This document shows positions 1 to 10,931 of a DNA stretch of 64,000 bases, one piece after another. The notes below the pieces were generated by a model. It ran no database searches and was not told the origin of the DNA. It was given only the letters and a program-made list of their open reading frames with translations. Position 1 is the stretch's first letter. Each line of letters starts with the position of its first letter. The stretch comes from Leuctra nigra. Taxonomy: Eukaryota; Arthropoda; Insecta; Plecoptera; Leuctridae. The position numbers were made by a program, and so were the translations under genes. The stretch lies in the NCBI GenBank assembly GCA_934045905.1, contig OW203769.1:32119345-32183344 (forward strand), written 5' to 3'.

Positions 1-28
1 GGGACAATTCTAAATTGTATAGGCACTA

Positions 29-972
29 TCTAGTGGAGCGGTCGCTCCACGCCAGCCAAGTCGTACGGCGCGCACACTCTCACACAACATACTAGGGATG
101 GAGAAAATATCGATATATCGATATATATCGATATCAAAAAAATATCGAAATATCGATACCTGAATATATTGAATATCGATATATTGAAATATCGATATAT
201 CGAAATATTGAAATATCGATATATTGAAATATTGAAATATCGAAATATTGAAATATCGATATATTGAAATATCGATATTTCGAAGCTTTACCGTATGATA
301 CAACTATATTCTTAATTGAAGTTTATACCTACTATGGCAAAATAATTCATATTTGCAGTGCAGCGTTTATCACATTTTAGGACAATTTCTCAGATTATTC
401 ACATTTCTTTCTTATCTGGCCGGTGACCCTATATTTTGCAACGGCTCTGTTAATTCTATTTAAATTTTCTTTTGATTTTCCTATCAGTTTTAGGAGCAAT
501 TTAAGGTATTTATGCGATATATCAATATTTCCATACCTACATCGAAATATAATATTGTCATATATTAATATTGTCATATATCAATATTTCGATATTTCAA
601 TATTTCGATATTTCGATATTTCGATATTTCAATATATCGATATTTCGATATTTCAATATTTCAATATATCGATATTTCGATATTTCAATATTTCAATATA
701 TCGGTATTTCAATATATCGATACTTCAATATATCGATATTTCGATATTTCAATATTTCAATATATCGATATATCGCGATATCGATATATCGATATATATC
801 GATATATAAATGATATCGATAGTCGATATCAAAATCCAGGTTCGCTCCATCCCTACAACATACCGTTCAAACCTAAAGGCTGGAGCAACCCACTTTTACT
901 GTAAGCATCAAAGTGGCATTTTCGGCCTACTGGATCTCAAAATTGGAAAATCTCACATTGTTGCGAAATTCT
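29..972. repeat. Dispersed repeat D, copy 1, split by a MITE
   Basis: Once the MITE at 93-855 is removed, 29-92 plus 856-972 matches the reverse complement of about 13540-13728. The outer end carries a perfect 8-bp hairpin (33-40 with 43-50), and the same hairpin recurs at 13701-13718. No coding capacity is seen. The second copy supplies the empty site that proves the MITE insertion. Confidence 0.8.
93..855. mobile_element. hAT-like MITE filled with TATCGATA-type satellite
   Basis: This is a 763-bp non-autonomous element with inverted ends TAGGGATGGAG and CTCCATCCCTA. An exact 8-bp target duplication, CAACATAC, lies at 85-92 and 856-863. The uninterrupted site, with one CAACATAC, is in the inverted repeat-D copy near 13656-13670. 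The interior is two blocks of TATCGATA/TATTTCAA satellite (about 105-290 and 525-835) around a 240-bp core related to repeat C (7830-8375). An 8-bp duplication with a TAGGG-type end points to the hAT superfamily. It encodes no transposase. ORFs here, rich in I, F, Y, S and D, come from reading the satellite. Confidence 0.85.
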
Positions 973-980
973 AGTTACTT

Positions 981-3745
981 GGCTATTCAAGTGGTACCTC
1001 CTGACAAAACTTATAAAACACGAAATTGGCCAAACTATTGCACATAATAGGAAGATAATGTATTTTCCTCATTCTATAAGTGATTCTACAACCCACTTGG
1101 CCTTTTCGACTCCAAATTTTTGGTCCCGATTTTTTTTTGAAGAAATATTGCTGTTTCATTAAAAAAAATTGCAGACCGCAATTTTCACTCTACAGACTTG
1201 CAAGTGGGCTCGTTGTCTTCGTTATAGTAAGTAAGTAAGTAAGTAAGTTTATTTCCAATAGACAAGGTACAAGTACAATGCATGAGACCCTTAAGCATAG
1301 ATATGCTTTGTTCAGGGTGTATGGAATATCATATTGCTAAAATATTGCTAATAGTTAAAAGAAAAAAAATATATATATTTTTATGCTAAGAGTAGGTACC
1401 GTTTCTATGTTAAATAGTCGATCGTTCAATATACATGGTTCCATTTATTCATTATTTCATTCATGTATATATTCTTCTAGCGAATAATAAGCCTTTTGCA
1501 CTAGAAATGTCTTGAGTAAATACTTAAATCTATTAATATCTGTAATATTTTTTATGTTTTCAGGTAGTTTGTTGTACAGCTTACATTTGATATATTTTGA
1601 GTTTTTTTGTGTTTGTTTTGTTCTATAGTTTGTTGTGTGAACGTGTGATTTTATTCTTGTGTCGTGTGAGTGTATATGTTCGTTGAGTGTATGTTGTTGT
1701 ATGTTCTTCTTAGTATTGAGTGTGCATTCGTATATGTACAGGCTGTGTGTTGTTAGGATTTTGTGTTTTATAAAGTGACTCTTGCAGTGTGGCTTTATGA
1801 AAGTACCCTTTTTATTCTTAAGCCCTTAGATTGTTCTGATTGCTCGTTTTTGAAGTTTAAATATTTTGCTAGCCTGACTTGAATTTCCCCAGTGTTCTAT
1901 TGCGTATCGCAGGTGTGACTCGAATAGGTTATGAAGGCACTGACGTTCTTTTTGTCAATAACTTGATATCTAACCTGGCCACAGGCACCAATAAATAGGT
2001 GAAATTTACGGTACATACCAACTTTATTATAGAAAAATTGCAAGTAAAATACCGAAAAAGGGCTTTAGAACTTTATAGGTATGTATTATGATTATTCATG
2101 CCAAGTTTCAGCTCGCTATGTTCAACGGTTATTTAGTTCCGATTTTTTCTGTGAATCGTCTTTGACCAGTTTGGAGCGTCCCGGATATTTTTTCGACTTT
2201 CCAAAATGGGTTGATTTCGCTAAATATCGATCTCAGCTGACATCTTCTTACAATATTTGCCCTGAAATTAACATCTCATACGCGATTCGAGCGACACGCG
2301 ACTAAAAATATAAATCACGTTATTGGCGTAACTACCGCACTCAAAGAGTCGGGAGGGCATTTTTCTCATTCAGTAAGTGATTCTACAACTCACTGTATCT
2401 TTTTTAACACATTATTGTTGTTCCGTAAAATTTCTACTTTTTTATATTTGAAAATGAACATATTTACAGGGGCCACGATTTAAGCCCCTCCATTCACACT
2501 ACAGACTTCCACGAGGGCTCGTTTTGTTTATGAAGAACAGGCGGATATCCCGGCTGCCCTCAAATTTCGATATCTTCATTCTTTCTTTGATTGTAGACTA
2601 TTATAAAAAGCAATATTTTAATGCAAAATTGGGTGCGTAAAAAATATTTTTTTTGTTAAAATTGAAAGAAAAAATGGAAAACGGAGGCAGCCCATAAATA
2701 ACTACATATTATGGATAATCTCTCCAAATTTCAGCTCATTCAAACGAATGGTTGTGTCTATTCTTCTGCCCCAGTAACATGCATTTTACACATTTGAAAA
2801 TGTCCCGGATTTTTTGTGGCCCAAAAAATTGACTATTTTCACTTGATATCGTAAGTTACCAACTCCCTCTAACAAAATATGAACAGATAGTAGCACATCT
2901 TTTTGCGGTCGAATCGCCTTTATAAGCAAACGCATTCAAGTGACCGAGAGATTGTCCATGACCATGACTTGAGAGGATGATGCTGTGACCTTGGACCACG
3001 AGCGTCTCACGAAGAACGAGATCCGCTGCTCTGACGTCACGCTGTCTGCGTCATCGATGCGCCGAGATCACGCGGGACACACGTGTGTTGATCAAGTGCG
3101 TCATGGAGTAGATTCCAAACGCGAAATCATAATGCGATGCCAGAGAGGGTATGACTTTTTAATTTCAGGGCAAATATTGTAACAAGATGTCAGCTGAGAC
3201 CGATATTTAGCGATATCAACCCATTTTGGAAAGTCAAATATCCGGGACGATTCAAACTGGTTCAAGACGATTCAAAGATCGGAACTGAATAACCGTTCAA
3301 CATAGCAGGCTGAAACTTGGCATGAACAATCATAATACATATACCTAGGAGAACTAAAGTTATTTTCCGGAATTTGTATTGCATTTTTTCTGAAATAAAG
3401 TAGGTAGGTACCGGATTTTTCGTCGAGAAAACCCACATTTATTGGTGCCTGTGGCCTGGTTAGATATCAAGTTATTGTCAAAAAGAAACAGTGCCCTCTT
3501 CGCCTATTCATAACGAAGACAACGAGCCCACTTGCAAGTCTGTAGAGTGAAAATTGCGGTCTCAAACATTTTTTAATACATCAGCAATATTTCGTCAAAA
3601 AAATTTCGGGACCAAAATATTGGATGCGATAAAGGTCAAGTGGGTTGTAGAATCAGTTATAGAATGAGGAAAATACATTATCTTCCTCTTATGTGCAATA
3701 GCTTGGCCAGTTTCGTGTTTTATATGATTAGTCACGTGGTACCAC
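981..3745. repeat. Large foldback element with ~600-bp arms
   Basis: The left arm (981-2275, excluding the LINE insertion at 1227-1919) matches the reverse complement of the right arm (about 3140-3745). The loop (about 2276-3140) contains a more diverged direct copy of part of the arm near 2335-2770 and a GC-richer segment near 2945-3120. No long ORF and no transposase signature is visible. Clean target duplications were not found, so it may be a foldback transposon or a rearranged repeat. Confidence 0.7.
1227..1919 (-). pseudogene. 5'-truncated non-LTR retrotransposon (LINE) fragment
   Basis: The fragment interrupts the left arm of the surrounding foldback; the uninterrupted equivalent is in the right arm near 3490-3530. 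On the minus strand its 3' tail is a (TTAC)n repeat at 1227-1248. The region about 1820-1920 reads as a reverse-transcriptase C-terminal segment containing HWGNSSQASKIFKLQKRAIR, a pattern usual at the end of CR1/Jockey-like LINE ORFs. Stops and frameshifts follow. It is a dead, heavily truncated copy. The clade assignment is tentative. Confidence 0.6.
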
Positions 3746-3764
3746 TCGAGCGATACCACGTGAT

Positions 3765-4157
3765 CGGGCGCGTAGGAAGGGGGGATGCCTCCCCCCCCCT
3801 CCCCCACTCGAGCAGGCTGACCCCCCATTCACCAAACAAAACTAAGTTTAGTGCCATAATCCACTTTAAAATTGTTTAAATTCTAAAAACGCCCTGCGGG
3901 GCAAAAATGCGGAGTATTTGTTCAAATTTTACCAATTTGAGCAAATTTAGCATCCCAGAATCGATTTTTAAATGTTTATATTTTTAAAAAAACGCCCTGC
4001 GGGGCAACATTTGGATTTTTTTGTGATTCAGTTTGTGCAATTTAAACCCCCAGAAACACTTTTAACTGGTTTCAATTTAAAAAAAGCCCTGTAAAATTCC
4101 CCCATTCCGGGTGTCGCGATCCCCCCCCCCCATGTTTAAGTAGTTCCTACGCGCCTG
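3765..4157. mobile_element. hAT-like MITE (GGCGCGTAGGAA ends)
   Basis: The ends match inverted (CGGGCGCGTAGGAAG on the left; CAGGCGCGTAGGAAC reading in from the right). They are flanked by near-identical 8-bp direct repeats, CACGTGAT at 3757-3764 and CACGTGAC at 4158-4165. The interior is G/C-homopolymer rich and carries the motif CGCCCTGCGGGGC twice. Related ends occur on the element at 40172-41221. Noncoding. Confidence 0.65.
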
Positions 4158-4207
4158 CACGTGACTATAGACAATTATGAAACATGGCCGAACTACTGCA
4201 CTCAAGG

Positions 4208-4338
4208 ATGTTGATGTTGTTGATGTTGTTGATGTTGTTGACGTGTTGTTGATGTTGTTAACGTGTTGTTGATGTTGTTGACGTGTTGTTGATGTTGTTG
4301 ACGTGTTGTTGATGTTGTTAACGTGTTGTTGATGTTGC
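4208..4338. repeat. GT-rich 20-bp minisatellite abutting a splice acceptor
   Basis: About five 20-bp units (ACGTGTTGTTGATGTTGTTG and variants) start at 4241, preceded by shorter TTGATG-type units from 4208. The last unit runs directly into the CAG acceptor of the takeout exon at 4341, so the repeat occupies the place of the polypyrimidine tract and probably the branch region. Confidence 0.9.
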
Positions 4339-4340
4339 AG

Positions 4341-4492
4341 GCGAAGCCATGAACAGGTTCCTCAACGAGAACTGGAAGTTGATGTTCGCCGAGCTCCAGC
4401 CCGTCGTTAACGAGGCGGTCGGATCGCTCCTCAAGAACCTCGCCGTCAGAGTCTTCGACAAGTTCCCGCTTGACGAGCTCTTCCCCAAATAA
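4341..4492 (+). CDS. Takeout/JHBP family protein, terminal coding exon (gene 1)
   Basis: The exon encodes the last 50 residues of a takeout-like hydrophobic-ligand carrier: after a split glycine codon it reads EAMNRFLNENWK, then LMFAELQPVVNEAVG, and ends FPLDELFPK and a TAA stop (4490-4492). This is the hallmark C-terminus of the family, in which an N-F-[LI]-N-[EQ]-[NH]-W segment is followed by an amphipathic helix and a Y/F-D-E-L-F/Y-P ending. Family members are secreted carriers of juvenile hormone-like or other lipophilic ligands. The start is set by the CAG acceptor at 4338-4340, phase 1. No earlier exon of this gene is recognisable in 1-4340, so the gene begins upstream of the window. 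The coding end is the first unit of a 100-bp tandem array. The acceptor lacks a normal pyrimidine tract. A paralogue begins at 47830 on the same strand. Confidence 0.85.
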
Positions 4493-7094
4493 CTAACAGC
4501 CCGTCGTTAACGAGGCGGTCGGATCGCTCCTCAAGAACCTCGCCGTCAGAGTCTTCGTCAAGTTCCCGCTTGACGAGCTCTTCCCCAAATTACTAACAGC
4601 CCGTAGTTAACGAGGCGGTCGGATCGCTCCTCAAGAACCTCGCCGTCAGAGTCTTCGACAAGTTCCCGCTTGACGAGCTCTTCCCCAAATAACTAACAGC
4701 CCGTCGTTAACGAGGCGGTCGGATCGCTCCTCAAGAACCTCGCCGTCAGAGTCTTCGACAAGTTCCCGCTTGACGAGCTCTTCCCCAAATAACTAACAGC
4801 CCGTCGTTAACGAGGCGGTCGGATCGCTCCTCAAGAACCTCGCCGTCAGAGTCTTCGACAAGTTCCCGCTTGACGAGCTCTTCCCCAAATAACTAACAGC
4901 CCGTCGTTAACGAGGCGGTCGGATCGCTCCTCAAGAACCTCGCCGTCAGAGTCTTCGTCAAGTTCCCGCTTGACGAGCTCTTCCCCAAATTACTAACAGC
5001 CCGTAGTTAACGAGGCGGTCGGATCGCTCCTCAAGAACCTCGCCGTCAGAGTCTTCGACAAGTTCCCGCTTGACGAGCTCTTCCCCAAATAACTAACAGC
5101 CCGTCGTTAACGAGGCGGTCGGATCTCTCCTCAAGAACCTCGCCGTCAGAGTCTTCGACAAGTTCCCGCTTGAAGAGCTCTTCCCCAAATAACTAACAGC
5201 CCGTCGTTAACGAGGCGGTCGGATCGCTCCTCAAGAACCTCGCCGTCAGAGTCTTCGACAAGTTCCCGCTTGACGAGCTCTTCCCCAAATAACTAACAGC
5301 CCGTCGTTAACGAGGCGGTCGGATCGCTCCTCAAGAACCTCGCCGTCAGAGTCTTCGACAAGTTCCCGCTTGACGAGCTCTTCCCCAAATAACTAACAGC
5401 CCGTCGTTAACGAGGCGGTCGGATCGCTCCTCAAGAACCTCGCCGTCAGAGTCTTCGACAAGTTCCCGCTTGACGAGCTCTTCCCCAAATAACTAACAGC
5501 CCGTCGTTAACGAGGCGGTCGGATCGCTCCTCAAGAACCTCGCCGTCAGAGTCTTCGACAAGTTCCCGCTTGACGAGCTCTTCCCCAAATAACTAACAGC
5601 CCGTCGTTAACGAGGCGGTCGGATCGCTCCTCAAGAACCTCGCCGTCAGAGTCTTCGACAAGTTCCCGCTTGAAGAGCTCTTCCCCAAATAACTAACAGC
5701 CCGTCGTTAACGAGGCGGTCGGATCGCTCCTCAAGAACCTCGCCGTCAGAGTCTTCGACAAGTTCCCGCTTGACGAGCTCTTCCCCAAAAAACTAACAGC
5801 CCGTCGTTAACGAGGCGGTCGGATCGCTCCTCAAGAACCTCGCCGTCAGAGTCTTCGACAAGTTCCCGCTTGACGAGCTCTTCCCCAAATAACTAACAGC
5901 CCGTCGTTAACGAGGCGGTCGGATCGCTCCTCAAGAACCTCGCCGTCAGAGTCTTCGACAAGTTCCCGCTTGACGAGCTCTTCCCCAAATAACTCACAGC
6001 CCGTCGTTAACGAGGCGGTCGGATCGCTCCTCAAGAACCTCGCCGTCAGAGTCTTCGACAAGTTCCCGCTTGAAGAGCTCTTCCCCAAATAACTAACAGC
6101 CCGTCGTTAACGAGGCGATCGGATCGCTCCTCAAGAACCTCGCCGTCAGAGTCTTCGACAAGTTCCCGCTTGACGAGCTCTTCCCCAAATAACTAACAGC
6201 CCGTCGTTAACAAGGCGGTCGGATCGCTCCTCAAGAACCTCGCCGTCAGAGTCTTCGACAAGTTCCCGCTTGACGAGCTCTTCCCCAAATAACTAACAGC
6301 CCGTCGTTAACGAGGCGGTCGGATCGCTCCTCAAGAACCTCGCCGTCAGAGTCTTCGACAAGTTCCCGCTTGACGAGCTCTTCCCCAAATAACTATCAGC
6401 CCGTCGTTAACGAGGCGGTCGGATCGCTCCTCAAGAACCTCGCCGTCAGAGTCTTCGACAAGTTCCCGCTTGACGAGCTCTTCCCCAAATAACTAACAGC
6501 CCGTCGTTAACGAGGCGGTCGGATCGCTCCTCAAGAACCTCGCCGTCAGAGTCTTCGACAAGTTCCCGCTTGACGAGCTCTTCCCCAAATAACTAACAGC
6601 CCGTCGTTAACGAGGCGGTCGGATCGCTCCTCAAGAACCTCGCCGTCAGAGTCTTCGACAAGTTCCCGCTTGACGAGCTCTTCCCCAAGTAACTAACAGC
6701 CCGTCGTTAACGAGGCGGTCGGATCGCTCCTCAAGAACCTCGCCGTCAGAGTCTTCGTCAAGTTCCCGCTTGACGAGCTCTTCCCCAAATAACTAACAGC
6801 CCGTCGTTAACGAGGCGGTCGGATCGCTCCTCAAGAACCTCGCCGTCAGAGTCTTCGACAAGTTCCCGCTTGACGAGCTCTTCCCCAAATAACTAACAGC
6901 CCGTCGTTAACGAGGCGGTCGGATCGCTCCTCAAGAACCTCGCCGTCAGAGTCTTCGACAAGTTCCCGCTTGACGAGCTCTTCCCCAAGTAACTAACAGC
7001 CCGTCGTTAACGAGGCGGTCGGATCGCTCCTCAAGAACCTCGCCGTCAGAGTCTTCGACAAGTTCCCGCTTGACGAGCTCTTCCCCAAGTAACT
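4401..7094 (+). repeat. 27-copy 100-bp tandem array of the takeout C-terminal coding end
   Basis: Units begin at 4401, 4501 and so on to 7001, each 100 bp and nearly identical. Each consists of the last 94 bases of the coding region (residues PVVNEAVG to DELFPK plus TAA) and a short linker (CTAACAG). Unit 1 is joined to the real exon and the last runs into unique flank at 7095. As 100 is not divisible by 3 and each unit ends in a stop (a few read AAT TAC or AAA AAC instead of AAATAAC), only unit 1 can be translated as part of the protein; the rest would be 3' untranslated or transcribed repeat. Recurrent variants (GTCTTCGTCA, TTGAAGAGC, CCCAAGT) suggest ongoing amplification or conversion. 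Confidence 0.95.
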
Positions 7095-7222
7095 CGGTTC
7101 CTGCTCATACCTTGTCCTTGTTCATACTCCGACTTGCACTGCAGTTGAAATCCCAAGTCTCAATAGGGAATGTGCAATGATTTTTAATACGCTTAAAATC
7201 CAATATTTGAAACAAACAATGT
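7095..7222. other. Unique 3' flank of takeout gene 1
   Basis: Sequence following the last array unit; it is the probable ancestral 3' UTR. No polyadenylation signal lies within it. The first AATAAA on this strand after the array is at 7490-7495, beyond a MITE, and its use is unproven. Confidence 0.4.
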
Positions 7223-7469
7223 ATTTGTTGGTATCGCACTATTTTCACACTAAAAAGCGTAACTTTTCATTCATAATTAATATGAAATCAATAATCAATG
7301 AAAAATTTGGCGGTAAAACGCCATCCCATTTCCGGCAAGTGATGTCATTTTTAACCAACAATAATGTTGCCATGGTTACAAGAAAATATGACATCACAGG
7401 CCAGGATCTTTACACTGATCTTTAATTTTACACTTTTTAGTGTGAAAATAGTGTGATTTGCCAACAAAT
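7223..7469. mobile_element. MITE with ~40-bp terminal inverted repeats
   Basis: The left end ATTTGTTGGTATCGCACTAT and following bases (7223-7262) are mirrored at 7429-7469 as TAGTGTGATTTGCCAACAAAT-like sequence. The 4-bp ATGT occurs just outside both ends, a possible target duplication. The 82-codon ORF inside has no family signature. Confidence 0.65.
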
Positions 7470-7550
7470 ATGTAGTTATTATAGTTTTTAATAAATGCAT
7501 GCATATCCCCTATTGATTTCTGGAAATGCAGTCGAACTCGATCGCGTTCA

Positions 7551-7612
7551 GTTCACACTGGTTTTCAACTGCGATTGAGATTTCAACAGCAGTTGAAAGT
7601 CACAGTGTGAAC
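7551..7612. repeat. Small inverted repeat
   Basis: GTTCACACTGGTTTTCAACTGC at 7551-7572 is mirrored at 7589-7612 around a 16-base loop. It is probably the core of a short foldback MITE. The surrounding 7470-7829 shows no gene. Confidence 0.6.
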
Positions 7613-7829
7613 AAGGTGTTTGTAACTGACGTTCATAACAGTAACTTCTTATCGGTAACAGAATGTTAAGCAAAAACAATCTACATGTGTAACGCACATT
7701 CAAGCTCAACTCTATACTGAATAATGCCATACACTGGATGGAAAACATAATGATCTCTGGGTGGGAATAAGTTTGTTGGAAAATTCGTGCGAAATGCAAG
7801 TTATAAGGAAATAGCTTTTTAAAATTCCT

Positions 7830-8375
7830 TAAGGGGGTTCCAGGGTTACGGCATAGGAATGAGAATTTGCTGTAATTCACACCAAAGATTAATGAAACCA
7901 TATTACATACAACTAGCAAAAAATATTTGCCCCTTACGGTATCAAATAATTAGATATTCTTGATTGAAGATCATCTTTTCCCCCATAAGATAACACAGGG
8001 AGACATGAAATGGTCCCGGAAAATTGGCCTTAAATTGCTCCTAAAACCGCAAGAGAAATGACAAATTATTGAAAATAGTGTCAAATTAAAGATAATAATT
8101 TTTAGAATAAGACTGCGGTTTGAAAATATGGGGTCACGGGCCAAATAAGAAAGAAAATGTGTACAGTGTGTGAAATTTACCATAAATCTGGCAACATTGC
8201 ACTACAAATATGAATTATTTTGGGATAGTTTAATTGGAACTTCAATTAAAAACATATAATTGGAGCACACGGTAAGATATAATTTTTTTTGCTGTTGTTT
8301 GAGGTATTATTTCATCAGAGATTTGTATGAATTACGGTGAATTCTAAGCACCTTGGCTGGAGCAGTTAAATTCCT
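7830..8375. repeat. Dispersed repeat C, uninterrupted copy
   Basis: Matches in reverse complement the two outer parts of 54673-56412. Here the sequence is continuous, giving the empty site for both the SINE at 54833 and the MITE at 55435 (single AATTTAAG-like site near 8025-8035). A diverged relative of its middle forms the core of the MITEs at 93-855 and 55435-56205. Noncoding. From 8376 to 8560 nothing is recognised. Confidence 0.8.
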
Positions 8376-8570
8376 CAGTGGATTTTTAATTTGCCTTTTC
8401 TCAAGTTTGTTGAAAATGTACCCCATGCGGTAATGCACTGCACAATGGATTCATCTAATTTGTCATTGATGAAACAAAAGATTTCACTTGATTTCGCTTA
8501 GTCGAACATTTTCGGTTTCAACTCGAGAATATGCACTCTGGTACGACAACTAAGTCTGACGAGTGTTCGA

Positions 8571-9066
8571 CGTTTTAGCAAATTGAGAGAGAACAATTGT
8601 TCATAAGTGGGTGTAACTTTGATGGATGTTCACATGATCAGTCTGATTGTATATTAGTAGCACTTTTTCATGTTTGCTTAGTGATTTGTTAATTAGGCGC
8701 CGTTATTCAACAAAATCGCACAAAACTATGAAATTTCCGATACGATTGGAGACCAGACCCGTTAACCAATTGATCTCAAATGTTAATCATGATAAAAGAC
8801 AAACTTAGGGTTATCACTTGGCACATTTTATATACGGCAAATAGGTAATTTTTACAAAATATCAACTAATTATTACTAGCTAATACACGAAGAAAAAAAT
8901 TAAATATTTACCAAGTGATAACTCTAAGTTTGTCTATTATTTATTATTTAGTTTATTTTATCTAATCATAATAAAAATTTCAAATCATTTCCTCAACCCA
9001 TTTTGTCTCCAATCGTATCCCAAGAAGTGCCTGCAACAAGCGGCAACATTGCTCGCGCTTGCATTT
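8571..9066 (+). repeat. Dispersed repeat B, copy 1
   Basis: Other copies are at about 39210-39750 (inverted), 45968-46492 and, partially, 59400-59515. Each has an internal inverted repeat (TACGATTGGAGAC to GTCTCCAATCGTA; AAACTTAGGGTTATCACTTGG to its mirror), so the element can fold. It ends at GCTCGCGCTTGCA. Noncoding. Confidence 0.75.
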
Positions 9067-10393
9067 AGGTCGCACCAGAGGTCGTTATGAACTCCAGTGT
9101 TCGCATTATTTAGTAGTTGAGCTTGAGTGAGTGAATGGTTGGTCTAAGGATTCTGTTAGGGTGAAGATGAATCATTGTTCAAAATAATTGTGTTGACAAT
9201 TGTTGCGTTATATTACGAGCGGTTTGTATTATTTATTGTATTGATAAGTATTTATTTATTGATAATGAGTTCAAAATGTAATCAAAGTTAAAATAAAATT
9301 AGTTTGTGAAACTCGATAAATGTTTATTTTACTTCATTTCATGTGATTTTAATTGAGTTGAGAAATATAACAATATTGATTGACTGACACTCTTTATATG
9401 CTCGCTTTGTTGCATGCAAAATGAAGTCACAACGTAAATCCATCATACTTATCCTTAATGCTAATCCATTAATCCATGATAGGTGCATCGATCATCGGGT
9501 TTGGAATCCCAATTCCACAAACCAATCGAGACTTGACCCATCTCTTTTGCCAAAAAATAAAACGTAATAAACGTAATAAAACAGAAATTCTTCTGTTAAT
9601 TATCAAAAATTCTAATGTTGATTTCATTAAGATGTCTGCAGACGTTTTTTTTTATCATCTGTATAATGATGTGAAAGACTTTGCAAATGAATCGGCAAAT
9701 TGTAGGTCAGAGAGAGGAGTTTGAAAATTAATATTAATCATGTGTTTCGTTTCTTTAACAAAATTAAATTTTTCTAAAAATTGTACCCCTGCCGGAAAAG
9801 TGATGTCTGCATAATACCACATGAAATTTGGGGTAAATGAATCATATTCCTGCGCACATGGCCAATGAAAAGAGCGCGAACGATGCATGTTGTTTTCTCG
9901 AACTGCATTCTTGTCTGTGTGACGCTCTTCATCTAGAACGAGTTCCCTCCGACTGGACCCGACCTGATCTGCGCAAGACGAGTGGCGTACGTGTGACACG
10001 GCACGCATGCGCACGCGTCACTGATGACCCACACGTGGATGTGTAACGGAGATTCTCGCAAGACCAGATCAACCTTCAGATTCGAACCCACGACCCTAGG
10101 ATGAGTTCCGTTCCTGGGCTATGGCGGCCTTCCGATATTCGATCCTTAACGTGACACTCAAAATTAAAACACGCGAAACTTTATTTTGGCAGGAGTAAGA
10201 ACAGTGTTTACTGTTTAGATAAATATATTTTTTACTCTAGTAATAAAATGTGTAAAATATGAAGATAGTACAATTTCTAATGGCATTTTCAACTGGCCGC
10301 ACTGAGCCACACCAGTTCTGCACTCAGCATGAAATTTACATTGAGTTTTGTATGGTGACGTCATTTCAATGCAGCCCAGCTTCATGCTCAAAA
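9067..10393. other. Unassigned AT-rich interval
   Basis: No recognised gene. An 82-codon ORF at 9476-9724 (+) and a 119-codon ORF at 9655-10014 (-) overlap one another and lack family motifs. Around 10080-10105, on the minus strand, GTGGGTTCGAATCTG resembles a tRNA B box and may be a SINE remnant. Confidence 0.35.
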
Positions 10394-10498
10394 GAATGTC
10401 CAGATTTATCTTCGCAAGTGCCAGAGTCTACTGGATTCCGTCCATAAGATTATTAGCTCACGGTCTTGTGGTGTTGAGGACTGACATCCGCAAATATC
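10394..10498. repeat. Dispersed repeat H, copy 1
   Basis: About 105 bp matching the reverse complement of 61941-62045, 51 kb away. Its nature is unknown. Confidence 0.7.
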
Positions 10499-10557
10499 TA
10501 CTTGCGGACGCAACTTCTGCAGAGCATTGCGGGTACGGTCAGTGGAAAACGCCATAA

Positions 10558-10782
10558 GGTTGCAAACACACGTGGCGTTTTTTTCCTGCCCAGACGCGGC
10601 GTGGAAAAAAACGCGACGTTTTTCGTTTGTCGCGTCTGGCCGGCGTGGAAAAAACGCCGCGTAAAATAACCGCTCGTGTGTTCGCTCCCATAAGACACAA
10701 TGCTACCTATCTTCTCGGCGTCTCGCCGGCGTTCGAACGCTTCGGCTGGGCGTGCAAAAAAACGCCCCGTATGTTTGCAGCC
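10558..10782. mobile_element. PIF/Harbinger-like MITE
   Basis: The ends GGTTGCAAACACACGTGGCG and, reading in from the right, GGCTGCAAACATACGGGGCG match well. Each is flanked by TAA (10555-10557 and 10783-10785). A 3-bp TAA duplication with a GG(C/T)-type end is typical of PIF/Harbinger. The 225-bp interior is GC-rich with repeated GGCG-poly(A) motifs and is noncoding. Confidence 0.65.
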
Positions 10783-10931
10783 TAAAGCAAATTCTATCCC
10801 CATAAAAAAACACTCCGTGTAAAAATACCAGCCAAGTCTCTTCAACTATAAAAAAAATAGAAGAAATCTAAAAATTCAGCACTGAAAAGTAGTGATATCA
10901 AAAAATGAGCCAAATCAAAACTTAATTTTAA

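Noticed and set aside
10..813. ORFs on both strands with repeated ISIFQYFDISIFRYF-type peptides (also 55319-56282)
   Set aside because: They are readings of TATCGATA satellite inside MITEs; open in several frames and both strands at once.
5846..6088. 80-codon minus-strand ORF in the takeout array
   Set aside because: Antisense shadow of the 100-bp repeated coding unit.
4401..7094. CRISPR-like regular array (also 17616-20545 and 45043-45889)
   Set aside because: Units are contiguous and identical with no unique spacers, and the host is eukaryotic.
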